Shown: in pieces, positions 44,205 through 54,067 of the stretch | How the letters are laid out: every line of letters starts with the position of its first letter | How positions within the stretch are numbered: position 1 is the stretch's first letter | Origin: an uncultured Aquimarina sp. | Lineage (GTDB): Bacteria > Bacteroidota > Bacteroidia > Flavobacteriales > Flavobacteriaceae | Assembly (NCBI RefSeq): GCF_947496855.1 | Contig: NZ_CANMED010000006.1 | Location: 248,001 to 312,000 of the forward strand | Reading direction: 5' to 3' | Length of the DNA stretch: 64,000 nucleotides | Notes under the pieces: model-generated | The model's input: the letters and a program-made list of their open reading frames with translations, nothing else | Database searches by the model: none | What the model was told of the DNA's origin: nothing | Translations under genes and position numbers: made by a program

Positions 44205-44234
44205 TTGTTATTTATCGATTTTTTTATACTTTAG
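44205..44234 (+). promoter_or_regulatory. Candidate promoter of TonB receptor gene 2
   Basis: TTG (44205-44207), 19 bases, then TACTTTAG (44227-44234), one mismatch from TAnnTTTG, 88 bases before the ATG. Confidence 0.4.
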
Positions 44235-44322
44235 GCGATGTATTTTAATAAAAGCTTAGAATAAAAGCAATTTTTGTAAGACATTTTAGTGTCCCAAGCA
44301 CTTGAACTTAAACCTAAAATCT

Positions 44323-47046
44323 ATGAAAAAAAAATTACTATTATTTAGTATGTCTCTTTGGTGTGCATTTACTTTTGCACAAACAACGTTATCCGGAAGG
44401 GTAATAGATGAGGCTGGTGAATCAATCCCTTTAGCCAATGTTAAGTTAAGGGGTGAAAGAGTTGGAGCCGTCGCTGACTTTGATGGTGAGTTTGTTTTAA
44501 CAGTAAAGGATAAACTTCCTGTAACATTAATTGTAAGTAGTATTGGATATGAAACCGTTTCATTAGATATTGCTTCTAGTACTGAAGAGATTCTAGTGGT
44601 ATTAAAAGAAGGAACTGAGCTGGATGTTGTTATTGTTTCTGCTTCAAGATCACCAGAAAGAATATTCGAATCGCCCGTAAGAGTTGAGTACTATGGATCT
44701 AGACAAATAAAAAATACTCCTTCCATTGATTTTTATAGTGGTCTAGAAAATCTAAAAGGAGTAGATGTTAATACGAATAGCTTAACATACAAATCTGTAA
44801 ATACGAGAGGATACGGATCATTTTCGAATACGAGATTTGTTCAGTTAGTTGATGGAATGGATAATAGTTCGCCGGCATTAAACTTTTCTTTAGGTAATTT
44901 AGTAGGAGTTTCAGAATTGGATGTAAGTAATATAGAACTGTTACCAGGAGCCTCATCTGCATTATATGGAGCTAATGCTTTTAATGGTATTTTATTTATT
45001 AATAGTAAAAACCCATTTGATAATCAAGGGATGAGTACTTATGCTCGAGGAGGTGTTACATCTCAAGAAGCTGCAGGAAATAATTCCTTTTATGATGTAG
45101 GTATTAGGATGGCAAAAGCGTTTTCAGATAAATTTGCAGCAAAAGTGAATTTTTCTTTTTTCAAAGGGACAGATTGGTTTGCTGTTAATGGAACAAATAT
45201 TAATAATGCTTCGCTTGATCGCCTTACAGATCCTAATTATGATGGTGTTAACGTTTATGGTGATGAAATAAATCTAAACATTCCTGGTATCGGTCTTGTT
45301 AGTAGAACAGGATATGAGGAAAGAGATTTAGTTGATTATGATGCAGAAAGTTTAAAATTTAGTGGAGCACTACATTACAGACCATTTGCTGATGATTTTG
45401 AAATTATTTATAATGGTAGGATAGGAAGAGGAACAACAATTTTTCAGAATGCGAATCGGTTTTATTCTCCAGATTTTTTCTTACAACAACATAAGTTAGA
45501 AGTTAAAAACAATAATTTTTTTATTAGAGGTTATATAACTGCTCAAGATGCTGGGGATACGTATGATACCAGAATAGCTGCCTTTAATATTAATAATAGG
45601 TGGAAGGATAATCGCACTTGGTTCGGTGAATATGCGGGGACATATTTGGTTGGAATAAATGGAGGTTTGACTTCTGATCAAGCACATTTGGCTGCCAGAA
45701 ATCAAGCGGATACAGGAAGGTTAGTACCGGGAACACCTGAGTATCAAGAGGTATTTGATTCAGTAATATCGGATCCAGACTTTTCAACTGGAGCAAGATT
45801 TCAGGATGAAACTCAACTGCGACATGTAGATGCTAATTATAATCTTAGTTACTTGACGAATGATTTTGCAGATATACAAGTCGGAGGATCTTTTAGAGAA
45901 TATGTATTAAGATCGTTCGGGACAGTATTTACGGATATAGATGGGCCTATTCGTTATTCTGAACTAGGTGCTTATGCACAATTACAAAAGAAAGTCTTAG
46001 ATGAGCGATTAAAAATAACAGGATCCGTGCGATTCGATAAAGCTGAGTTGTTTAAAGGTAATTTTTCTCCAAGACTGGCATTAGGTTATACTTTAGGAGA
46101 AGATAGAAACCATAATATTAGAGCTTCCTTTCAAACGGGTTTCAGGAATCCAACTACCCAAAATTTATACATGGGATTAGATGTAGTTCGAGCAATTACA
46201 ATTGGTTCTGCGGAAGATAATTTGGATCGAGAGCAAAGAGATTTTGAATTAAGTGCCAATGGAGCGATTTTAGTAGGTGAAGATTCTGTGACTATAACAG
46301 GAAGAGATGCATTTGAGAATTCCTATACATTGGCCTCTGCATTTGCTTTTTCTCAAACATCAGACCCATCACAATTAATTCAATCAGCCGTGGAATTGGT
46401 GAAACCAGAAAAGGTAACAAGTATAGAATTAGGATACAGAGGAGATTATAATAAGATATCACTTGAAGTAAGTGCTTATTATAATATGTATAAAGATTTT
46501 ATTACTAGTGATAATGTTTTGGTTCCGTTTTATGGAACTGTAGGTTCTGTAGAATCCTTTCAAGCAATTGCAAATGGAGATTTTAAGGTATACAATATTT
46601 CAACCAACTCTACGGAAGATGTAAATTCGTATGGAGCGATTGTTGGTGTGGATGGTAAGGTGTTTAATAATTTCGATTTTGGAGTGAACTATACGTATGC
46701 TAAGGAAGATTTAGAATTAGATGATGAGAGTACTTTTCAATCAGAATTTAATACAGCTGAACATAAGGTGAAATTAACTTTTGGGAATAGAAATGTTTTT
46801 CAGAATTTCGGTTTCAATACGAGTGCAAGATGGAGCGATAGTTTTATTTGGAATGATGCTTTTGGTTCAGCAGAAATTCCTTCTTTTACTGTAATAGACG
46901 CACAGTTAAATTATAGAATACCAAAACTAAAATCAATACTTAAAGTTGGAGCTACTAATATTGGAGGAGAAGAATATTTTACTGCTCTTGGTACTGGTTT
47001 TATAGGATCACAATACTATATAGGATTGTCTATAAATAACCTGTAA
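44323..47046 (+). CDS. TonB-dependent receptor 2 of the triplet
   Basis: I chose the start at 44323 because it puts the signal peptide (MKKKLLLFSMSLWCAFTFA) at the N terminus. The 907-residue protein has the same layout as its neighbours: regulatory domain (GRVIDEAGESIPLANVKLRG), plug (SVNTRGYGSFSNTRFVQLV) and barrel, C-terminal YYIGLSINNL. Most residues match receptor 1 and receptor 3, and the differences cluster in barrel loops (about 480-520 and 640-700), as for ligand-specific variants. Own terminator; ligand unknown. Confidence 0.93.
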   Translation: MKKKLLLFSMSLWCAFTFAQTTLSGRVIDEAGESIPLANVKLRGERVGAVADFDGEFVLTVKDKLPVTLIVSSIGYETVSLDIASSTEEILVVLKEGTELDVVIVSASRSPERIFESPVRVEYYGSRQIKNTPSIDFYSGLENLKGVDVNTNSLTYKSVNTRGYGSFSNTRFVQLVDGMDNSSPALNFSLGNLVGVSELDVSNIELLPGASSALYGANAFNGILFINSKNPFDNQGMSTYARGGVTSQEAAGNNSFYDVGIRMAKAFSDKFAAKVNFSFFKGTDWFAVNGTNINNASLDRLTDPNYDGVNVYGDEINLNIPGIGLVSRTGYEERDLVDYDAESLKFSGALHYRPFADDFEIIYNGRIGRGTTIFQNANRFYSPDFFLQQHKLEVKNNNFFIRGYITAQDAGDTYDTRIAAFNINNRWKDNRTWFGEYAGTYLVGINGGLTSDQAHLAARNQADTGRLVPGTPEYQEVFDSVISDPDFSTGARFQDETQLRHVDANYNLSYLTNDFADIQVGGSFREYVLRSFGTVFTDIDGPIRYSELGAYAQLQKKVLDERLKITGSVRFDKAELFKGNFSPRLALGYTLGEDRNHNIRASFQTGFRNPTTQNLYMGLDVVRAITIGSAEDNLDREQRDFELSANGAILVGEDSVTITGRDAFENSYTLASAFAFSQTSDPSQLIQSAVELVKPEKVTSIELGYRGDYNKISLEVSAYYNMYKDFITSDNVLVPFYGTVGSVESFQAIANGDFKVYNISTNSTEDVNSYGAIVGVDGKVFNNFDFGVNYTYAKEDLELDDESTFQSEFNTAEHKVKLTFGNRNVFQNFGFNTSARWSDSFIWNDAFGSAEIPSFTVIDAQLNYRIPKLKSILKVGATNIGGEEYFTALGTGFIGSQYYIGLSINNL

Positions 47047-47082
47047 ATTAATAGATTTTAAGATTGAAATTAATAATATTTG

Positions 47083-47118
47083 AACCTGTTTGAAATTTTT
47101 CAAGCAGGTTTTTTTTTA
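47083..47118 (+). terminator. Terminator after TonB receptor 2
   Basis: AACCTG...CAGGTT stem extended by TTGAA/TTCAA with one mismatch, followed by about nine T. Confidence 0.88.
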
Positions 47119-47322
47119 TTTAAAATATTAAGAATTTTCGAACAATGAATCATTTTGTTAAGGTTTTTGATTTTAGATAAAAACAAGTAGTTAGTGTAAT
47201 AATTAAATAAATTTTCAATATATAAGAGTTGTATTTGATAAAAACACAACTTTTTAACTTTTTTTTAAAGAATTAGTAAAAAAACGTATATTGTTGTCAT
47301 AACATAAAAACTAATCTAGAAT

Positions 47323-50088
47323 ATGAGGACAATTACGTTAGGAATGATGCTTTTTATAGGCATTATTTCTACTGCACAAACAACAATTAGTGGGACAGTC
47401 GTTGATAATAACAATCAACCAATCCCAGGGGCTAACATTGCATTACAAGGGGCTTCGGTAGGTACAGTTACCGATTTTGACGGATTATTTACCTTAACAT
47501 TGGAGGAAACACCTCCTTTTACTATTATAGTAAGTAGTGTTGGTTTTGAGTCTACTACTGTAAATATTACTGCTAGCTCAAGTGATTTAAGGATTACCTT
47601 AAAAGAAGGAACGGAATTAGATGAAGTGATAATTTCTGCTTCAAGAACACCAGAACGTGTTTTTGAATCACCAGTAAGTGTGGAACGCTTTGGAATAAAG
47701 AAAATAAAAACCACACCAGCTGCAGATTTTTATGATGGTTTAGAAAATTTAAAGGGAGTTGATATTAATACGAATAGTTTAACCTTTAAATCAGTAAATA
47801 CTAGAGGGTTTGCAGATTTTGCCAATACTAGATTTGTACAGTTAGTTGATGGAATGGATAATGCTGCGCCTGCATTAAATTTTGTTTTAGGTAATTTATT
47901 AGGGATGACAGAATTAGATGTGAATAGTATAGAGTTGCTTCCTGGAGCATCTTCTGCACTATATGGGGCGAATGCCTTTAATGGGATCTTGTTTATGACG
48001 AGTAAAAACCCTTTTGATCATCAAGGAATAAGTGCCTATGTTAAAGGCGGTATTACTTCACAGGATGCTGCTGGTGATAATGAGTACTACGATTATGGAA
48101 TTAGAGTAGCGCATGCATTTTCAGATAAGTTCGCGGCAAAAGTTAATTTCTCATACTTAAGAGGAACAGATTGGTTTGCTACTAGTGAAGTGAGTGTATC
48201 AGATGATATTATTACAGGTACAAGATTAGATCCCAATTATGATGGATTGAATGTTTATGGAGATGAAGTAAGTACTAACATCAGGGGAGTTGGAGTAGCG
48301 CTGGTTAATTTAGGTGTATTGCCTGCTGGAGCAGAGAATTTATTGCCTAATGAAGAGGTTAGTAGAACAGGGTATTTAGAAAGTGATCTAAATAATTATG
48401 GAGCAGAAAGTATCAAGTTTGACGCAGCTTTGCACTATCGACCTTTTGCAAATGATTTAGAAATCATATACTTAGGAAAAGTTGGTAGAGGGACCACAAT
48501 TTATCAAGGAGCAAATAGATATTCTATTCGTAATTTTTTCTTACAACAACATAAATTGGAAATTAAAAACAAAAACTTTTTTGTTAGAGGGTATATTACA
48601 GATGAGGATGCAGGAGATTCGTATGATTCTAGGTTTACAGGAATTAATATAAACAGACTATGGAAAGATGATCAAACTTGGTTTGGTGAATATGCTGGTA
48701 CTTTTGCACAGGCAACTCTCGCTGGTCAACTACCAGAACAAGCTCACTTAATTGCTAGACAAACCGCTGATACTGGAAGACTGATTCCTGGTACTCCAGA
48801 ATTTGAAAGCGCATTTAGAAGAGTAACCTCTGATCCTGATCTTGCTACAGGGTCTAAATTTCAGGATGCCAGTCAACTAAAACACGTTGATGTTAATTAT
48901 AATTTTAGTCATCTTACAGAAAATTTTGCTGATATTCAGGTTGGAGGGTCTTTCAGAGAATATAAATTGAATTCTTCAGGAACTATTTTTACCGATTTCG
49001 ACGGACCTATTCGTTACTCAGAATTTGGAGTATACACGCAGATTCAAAAGAAATTAGTAGATGATAGGTTAAAAATCACAGGTTCTATTAGATATGATAA
49101 GTCGGAATTATTTGACGGAAACTTTTCTCCAAGACTATCTTTAGGTTATACCGCTGGAGAAAACAGAAATCATAATATTCGTTTCTCCGCGCAGACTGGT
49201 TTTAGAAATCCCACAACACAGGATTTGTTTATTGGATTAAATGTAGGTAGGGCTATTCTTGTAGGATCTGCCTCAGAAAACTTGGACCGAGACGTTAGAA
49301 CTTTTGACCTAAGTGGTGATGGTCAAATATTAACTGGTAGCAGTACTGCTAATGTAGTGGGTAGACAAGCTTATGAAAACTCGTTTTCATTAAATTCTGT
49401 ATTGAATGGTGCTCCAACTGTGTCTAATGTGGACCTAGTAGAGCCTGAAAAGGTTATAGCCTTCGAGGTGGGATACAGAGGAAAAGTCAATAAGTTTGTT
49501 ATTGATTTAAGTGGTTATTACAATCTTTATACTGATTTTATTTCGACAGAAAATGTATTGGTTCCTCTTTATGGAGAGGTTGGAGACGGAACGCTATCTC
49601 TTGCTGCTTTACAAAATGGTGATACCGAAATATATCAGGCGTACACTAATTCTGACGCAGATATTAAATCATTTGGAGGGACTGTTGGTGTGGATACCAA
49701 GATATTTGGAAATTTTGATGTGGGAGTAAATTATACATTCACAAAGCTAGATTTTGATAAGAGTGAAGATCCTGATTTTAGAACAAATTTTAATACTCCA
49801 GAGCATAAAGTGAAGGCGTCTTTTGGTAATACTAGATTGTTTAAAAACTTTGGATTCAATACTAGTTGGACTTGGAGTGATTCTTATTTTTGGGAAGCCT
49901 CTTTTGGAGATGGAAATGTACCTTCTTTCAATGTCGTTAATGCGCAAATTAATTACACAATCCCAAAATTAAAAGCAACCATTAAGGGAGGTGCTACTAA
50001 TATATTAGGAGACGAGTATTTTACTGCTTTTGGTACTGGATTTATTGGATCTCAATATTACATAGGTGTATCAATAAACAACTTATAA
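47323..50088 (+). CDS. TonB-dependent receptor 3 of the triplet
   Basis: The 921-residue protein has the signal peptide MRTITLGMMLFIGIISTA, regulatory domain (SGTVVDNNNQPIPGANIALQG), plug (TRGFADFANTRFVQLVDGM) and barrel ending in YYIGVSINNL. It differs from the other two in a 17-residue insertion near residues 325-345 (GVGVALVNLGVLPAGAENLL). Its stop is 24 bases before the start of the SGNH lipoprotein gene, so the two share a transcript, which makes it the receptor most likely to act with that hydrolase. Confidence 0.93.
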   Translation: MRTITLGMMLFIGIISTAQTTISGTVVDNNNQPIPGANIALQGASVGTVTDFDGLFTLTLEETPPFTIIVSSVGFESTTVNITASSSDLRITLKEGTELDEVIISASRTPERVFESPVSVERFGIKKIKTTPAADFYDGLENLKGVDINTNSLTFKSVNTRGFADFANTRFVQLVDGMDNAAPALNFVLGNLLGMTELDVNSIELLPGASSALYGANAFNGILFMTSKNPFDHQGISAYVKGGITSQDAAGDNEYYDYGIRVAHAFSDKFAAKVNFSYLRGTDWFATSEVSVSDDIITGTRLDPNYDGLNVYGDEVSTNIRGVGVALVNLGVLPAGAENLLPNEEVSRTGYLESDLNNYGAESIKFDAALHYRPFANDLEIIYLGKVGRGTTIYQGANRYSIRNFFLQQHKLEIKNKNFFVRGYITDEDAGDSYDSRFTGININRLWKDDQTWFGEYAGTFAQATLAGQLPEQAHLIARQTADTGRLIPGTPEFESAFRRVTSDPDLATGSKFQDASQLKHVDVNYNFSHLTENFADIQVGGSFREYKLNSSGTIFTDFDGPIRYSEFGVYTQIQKKLVDDRLKITGSIRYDKSELFDGNFSPRLSLGYTAGENRNHNIRFSAQTGFRNPTTQDLFIGLNVGRAILVGSASENLDRDVRTFDLSGDGQILTGSSTANVVGRQAYENSFSLNSVLNGAPTVSNVDLVEPEKVIAFEVGYRGKVNKFVIDLSGYYNLYTDFISTENVLVPLYGEVGDGTLSLAALQNGDTEIYQAYTNSDADIKSFGGTVGVDTKIFGNFDVGVNYTFTKLDFDKSEDPDFRTNFNTPEHKVKASFGNTRLFKNFGFNTSWTWSDSYFWEASFGDGNVPSFNVVNAQINYTIPKLKATIKGGATNILGDEYFTAFGTGFIGSQYYIGVSINNL

Positions 50089-50112
50089 TTAATGCAAAAT
50101 ATTTTAAGAAAT

Positions 50113-51693
50113 ATGAAAACTCAATATAAATGGCTATTAATCTTATTGGTTTTTGGATTTATAGCTTGTGAATCAGATGACGAATTGGGGACAACGGAAG
50201 AAGTAGTGATCACTTCTGGAACTGCTGATTTTTCGACCTTTGTAGCATTAGGAAATTCTCTAACTGCTGGTTTTACAGATGGAGCATTGTTTATTGCTGG
50301 GCAAGAAAATTCAATGCCGAATATTTTAGCGCAACAGTTTGCATTGGCAGGAGGTGGAGCATTTACGCAGCCTCTTATGAATGACAATATAGGAGGATTC
50401 CTTTTTGGAGGAATGCCAATGACTAATGGTAGTTTCGGACCTAGATTTTATTTTTATAGTGACGTTAATCCTGATGATGACTTTAATTCTGGTCCCTACC
50501 CTTTAGGTATTGTTCCCGATATCTTAGATTTTTCACCAGAAACACCTACAACAGAAGCTACCACTAATCTGGGATCAAGCTTTAATAATCTGGGAATTCC
50601 GGGAGCTAAAAGTTTTCACCTATTAGCTAATGGGTATGGCAATGCTGCAGGGTTAGCAGCGGATCCTCCGCTTGCAAACCCTTATTATGTGCGTATAGCC
50701 TCTAGCCCTACTGCATCTGTATTAGAAGATGCTATAGATCAGAATCCTACATTTTTTTCATTATGGATTGGTAATAATGATGTATTGGGATATGCATTGA
50801 CTGGAGGAGATGGTACAGATCCAATAACGGATACCGGAATGTTTAATCAAGCATATAATGGTCTTGTAGCTACCTTAACATCTGGTGGTGCAAAAGGTGT
50901 GGTAGCTAATATACCTGATGTAACTTCAATCGCTCATTTTACGACAGTGCCATATAATCCGGTTCCTCTAGATGCTGCTACTGCAGGAGCTGTAAACGCT
51001 GCTTACACTGCTTATAATGATGGACTAAATGGAGTATTAGCTTTTTTAACAGCTAATCCATTAACATTAGGAGCTCTTTTTCCACCTACATCAGATATGA
51101 CTTCACTAGAATTAGCGACAGCGGAAATGGCTAAAAGAAAAATTAGTTTTCAGGCAGGAGAAGGAAATGCCGTAGTTATATTAGATGAGGATTTAACTGA
51201 TTTAACTGCAATAAATTCTGGCCTAGTTAGTATGAGACAAGCTACTGAAGCTGATCTTTTAGTATTACCATCAAGCAGTTTTATAGGGACTTTAGCGGAT
51301 CCGAGCAATCCATTATCCGTAAATGGAGTTGCTATTCCTTTAGGTGATAAGTGGGTGTTAACTCCAGAAGAACAAGAGGATATAGCTATTGCGACTGGAG
51401 CATTTAATACTACTATTTCTGCTGCAGCACAGCAAGCAGGGTTAGCTTTTGTAGATGCTAATGCTTTATTAGTCGAAGCTTCTGATGGAGGCACTACATT
51501 TGATGAATTCTTACTGCAAGGTAATCTAGTGTTTGGAGGGTTGTTTTCGTTAGATGGAGTACACCCAACGGCAAGAGGATATGCTTTTATTGCAAACAAG
51601 ACAATGGAAGCAATTAACACTACTTATGGTTCTAATTTACCAATGGTAAAAGCGGTGGATTATCCAACGTTTTATTCAACTATGTTGCCTTAA
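50113..51693 (+). CDS. SGNH/GDSL-hydrolase lipoprotein
   Basis: I start at the ATG 50113 because it places a lipobox FIAC (C19) at the right distance. The 526-residue protein is a predicted lipoprotein with an SGNH hydrolase fold. All four blocks are present: S49 in GNSLTAG (GDSL variant), GIPGAKS, N221 in IGNNDVLG, and D481/H484 in DGVHPTARGY. The C terminus is QLPMVKAVDYPTFY-like. Substrates of SGNH hydrolases are esters (lipids, acetylated glycans). The placement just behind receptor 3 suggests the ester is processed before or after uptake by the receptor (inference). A long palindrome ends the unit. Confidence 0.9.
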   Translation: MKTQYKWLLILLVFGFIACESDDELGTTEEVVITSGTADFSTFVALGNSLTAGFTDGALFIAGQENSMPNILAQQFALAGGGAFTQPLMNDNIGGFLFGGMPMTNGSFGPRFYFYSDVNPDDDFNSGPYPLGIVPDILDFSPETPTTEATTNLGSSFNNLGIPGAKSFHLLANGYGNAAGLAADPPLANPYYVRIASSPTASVLEDAIDQNPTFFSLWIGNNDVLGYALTGGDGTDPITDTGMFNQAYNGLVATLTSGGAKGVVANIPDVTSIAHFTTVPYNPVPLDAATAGAVNAAYTAYNDGLNGVLAFLTANPLTLGALFPPTSDMTSLELATAEMAKRKISFQAGEGNAVVILDEDLTDLTAINSGLVSMRQATEADLLVLPSSSFIGTLADPSNPLSVNGVAIPLGDKWVLTPEEQEDIAIATGAFNTTISAAAQQAGLAFVDANALLVEASDGGTTFDEFLLQGNLVFGGLFSLDGVHPTARGYAFIANKTMEAINTTYGSNLPMVKAVDYPTFYSTMLP

Positions 51694-51713
51694 ATTAATA
51701 GTGTGTAAAGAAT

Positions 51714-51751
51714 AAAGAACTGGTAAGAATACGTATTCTTACCAGTTCTTT
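51714..51751. terminator. 38-bp perfect palindrome (bidirectional terminator-like)
   Basis: Arms AAAGAACTGGTAAGAATAC and its complement run without a loop, with A/T tails. It lies 21 bases past the SGNH gene stop and would end that transcript. The T-rich tail supports a terminator role. Confidence 0.85.
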
Positions 51752-52020
51752 TATTCTAATTGTTTTTGAGTTATGGCGTTATATCTTCTTTCAATAAGCT
51801 AGAAATAACTGAGATTATAAATGAGGAGATGATTATGTAAATGGTGTATAGCCTTAATGTAAGTGAGAATAAAAAATAAATTGAAGGAAAAGCATAATTT
51901 AAAGATTTCAAAATCAAATAAAGCCTTCTAAAATCAATACTTTTTGTACAGGAAATAAGCTTCAGATTTTTGCATAAAAAAAACAAAATAAAACACAGTA
52001 TTTTTTTCATTTTAAAAGCC
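51752..52020. other. Gene-free region before atpD
   Basis: A 79-codon minus-strand ORF exists here (51771-52010), but its low-complexity hydrophobic composition, lack of relatives that I can name and position over the atpD promoter argue against it. Nothing else was found. Confidence 0.5.
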
Positions 52021-52028
52021 TATATTTG
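52021..52028 (+). promoter_or_regulatory. Candidate -7 element for atpD-atpC
   Basis: TATATTTG matches TAnnTTTG, 83 bases before the atpD ATG. A -33 TTG is not clear. Confidence 0.45.
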
Positions 52029-52111
52029 CAGCCTGAAAAAAGGTCGTATTCGGTACATTCGAAAAAAGGATCTTTTAAATAGTTAAATACTAAACATTAA
52101 ATAGTTATATA

Positions 52112-53620
52112 ATGTCTCAAGTTACGGGTAAAGTATCACAAATTGTAGGTCCGGTTATAGACGTAGCATTCGCTGCCGGTACTGAATTACCAAAAATTTA
52201 CGATTCGTTAGAAATTAATAGAGCAGACGGTACCAAGTTGGTGTTAGAGATTCAGTCTCACATTGGTGAAGATACTGTACGTACTATCGCGATGGATTCT
52301 AGTGATGGATTAAGTAGAGGAGTAGAAGCTGTTGCAACAGGGTCTACTATCCAGATGCCAATCGGAGGAGATGTGTACGGACGTCTATTTAACGTAATTG
52401 GTGATGCAATTGATGGTCTTGGAGATCTTCCTAAAGCAGGAGATAATGGTCTTTCTATTCACCGTCAGGCACCAAAATTTGAAGACTTATCAACTTCTAC
52501 TGAAGTTTTATTTACAGGTATTAAAGTAATCGATCTTATTGAGCCTTACGCAAAAGGGGGTAAGATTGGATTATTTGGAGGTGCTGGAGTAGGTAAGACA
52601 GTATTGATTCAGGAGTTGATTAACAATATTGCAAAAGGTCACGGTGGTCTTTCTGTATTCGCAGGAGTAGGAGAAAGAACTCGTGAAGGAAATGATTTAC
52701 TTCGTGAGATGTTAGAGTCAGGAATTATCAAGTATGGTGATGACTTTATGCACTCTATGGAAGAAGGAGGATGGGACCTTTCTAAGGTTGATAAAGAAGT
52801 AATGAAAGAATCTAAAGCTACTTTCGTATTCGGACAGATGAATGAGCCACCAGGAGCACGTGCTCGTGTTGCACTTTCAGGTCTTACGATTGCAGAATAC
52901 TTCCGTGATGGAGCTGGAGATGGACAAGGAAAAGATGTACTTTTCTTCGTAGATAATATCTTCCGTTTTACACAAGCAGGTTCTGAAGTTTCTGCACTTC
53001 TAGGACGTATGCCATCAGCAGTAGGGTATCAGCCAACACTAGCTACAGAGATGGGTGTGATGCAGGAACGTATTACTTCTACTAAGAAAGGATCTATTAC
53101 ATCTGTACAAGCGGTTTACGTACCTGCGGATGATTTAACGGATCCAGCACCAGCAACAACATTTGCTCACTTAGATGCAACAACAGTATTATCTCGTAAA
53201 ATTGCGGAGCTTGGTATTTACCCAGCGGTGGATCCATTAGATTCTACATCTAGAATTCTTACAGCAGATATTTTAGGAGATGAGCACTACAATTGTGCAC
53301 AAAGAGTAAAAGAGCTTTTACAGCGTTACAAAGAATTACAGGATATTATCGCGATTCTTGGTATGGAAGAATTATCAGAAGAAGATAAATTAGCGGTAGG
53401 ACGTGCACGTCGTGTACAACGTTTCTTATCTCAGCCATTCCACGTAGCAGAACAGTTTACAGGTATCCCAGGATGTTTAGTAGATATTAAAGATACTATT
53501 AAGGCATTTACGATGATTATGGATGGTGAGTTAGATCACTTACCAGAAGCAGCGTTTAACCTTAAGGGTACGATCGAAGAAGCTATCGAAGCTGGTGAGA
53601 AAATGTTAGCTGAAGCATAA
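52112..53620 (+). CDS. atpD: F1-ATPase beta subunit
   Basis: The catalytic beta subunit of F1Fo ATP synthase has 502 residues. Walker A is GGAGVGKT (156-163), followed by GERTREGNDL and the DELSEED loop as EELSEEDKL. The first 110 residues form the beta-barrel crown (VTGKVSQIVGPVIDVAF). It pairs with atpC 94 bp downstream. The other F1Fo genes are not in the window, as is usual for Bacteroidetes, in which atpD-atpC stand apart from the atpBEFHAG cluster. Codon use is noticeably more biased toward C-ending codons than nearby genes, consistent with high expression (impression, not computed). Confidence 0.98.
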   Translation: MSQVTGKVSQIVGPVIDVAFAAGTELPKIYDSLEINRADGTKLVLEIQSHIGEDTVRTIAMDSSDGLSRGVEAVATGSTIQMPIGGDVYGRLFNVIGDAIDGLGDLPKAGDNGLSIHRQAPKFEDLSTSTEVLFTGIKVIDLIEPYAKGGKIGLFGGAGVGKTVLIQELINNIAKGHGGLSVFAGVGERTREGNDLLREMLESGIIKYGDDFMHSMEEGGWDLSKVDKEVMKESKATFVFGQMNEPPGARARVALSGLTIAEYFRDGAGDGQGKDVLFFVDNIFRFTQAGSEVSALLGRMPSAVGYQPTLATEMGVMQERITSTKKGSITSVQAVYVPADDLTDPAPATTFAHLDATTVLSRKIAELGIYPAVDPLDSTSRILTADILGDEHYNCAQRVKELLQRYKELQDIIAILGMEELSEEDKLAVGRARRVQRFLSQPFHVAEQFTGIPGCLVDIKDTIKAFTMIMDGELDHLPEAAFNLKGTIEEAIEAGEKMLAEA

Positions 53621-53714
53621 ATTAGTATAGAGAAGTTAGTAATGAGTAGTGAGAGTGATATTTTTCTCATTATTTGCTTAATACTAATTACTCAATACTC
53701 AATACTTTAAAAAT

Positions 53715-53990
53715 ATGTATTTAGAAATAGTAACTCCAGAAGCAGTTTTATTTAGTGGTGAAGTAACTTCTGTTGCTGTACCAGGTGTGAACGGAGAATT
53801 TCAGATGTTAGATAATCACGCGCCAATCGTTTCTTTATTAGGAAAAGGAAATGTAAAAGTGTATGGAGATATAAATCTGCAAGAGGAAGTAGTAAAGAAG
53901 TTTTCTAAAGAAAATGGCGTTACACTTCTTTCTATTAATTCTGGAACGATCGAAATGAAAGATAATAAAGTAATTGTTTTAGCTGACTAA
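53715..53990 (+). CDS. atpC: F1-ATPase epsilon subunit, short form
   Basis: The 91-residue protein is the N-terminal beta-sandwich of the epsilon subunit: MYLEIVTPEAVLFSGEVTSVAVPGVNGEFQMLDNHAPIV. E. coli epsilon has about 139 residues, and its C-terminal two-helix domain is the inhibitory part. That domain is absent here. The gene follows atpD by 94 bp and has a terminator 45 bases past its stop. Confidence 0.95.
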   Translation: MYLEIVTPEAVLFSGEVTSVAVPGVNGEFQMLDNHAPIVSLLGKGNVKVYGDINLQEEVVKKFSKENGVTLLSINSGTIEMKDNKVIVLAD

Positions 53991-54034
53991 ATGTATTTTT
54001 ATTAGTTATTACAATTATAAAGATTGTTATATTT

Positions 54035-54067
54035 AATCCCTGTTACTTATGTCAACAGGGATTTTTT
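54035..54067 (+). terminator. Terminator after atpC that abuts the next gene
   Basis: AATCCCTGTT (54035-54044) and AACAGGGATT (54054-54063) form a perfect 10-bp stem with a T run. The start codon of the LytTR gene is 54068, immediately after the T run. Confidence 0.88.

Noticed and set aside
44768..44962. Reading frames opposite the TonB receptor genes (also 45496-45796, 47415-47714, 49511-49729)
   Set aside because: Shadows of conserved receptor sequence. Their positions recur because the receptors are paralogous, not because a second gene is conserved.
41374..51693. Polysaccharide utilisation locus (SusC/SusD)
   Set aside because: No SusD-like lipoprotein or glycoside hydrolase is in the block. 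The receptor group is TonB-dependent but not a typical SusC pair.
51771..52010. 79-residue minus-strand ORF before atpD
   Set aside because: It is hydrophobic, low in complexity and Lys/Ile/Leu/Ser-rich, lies over the atpD promoter region and shows no domain. It is better explained as chance in AT-rich DNA.
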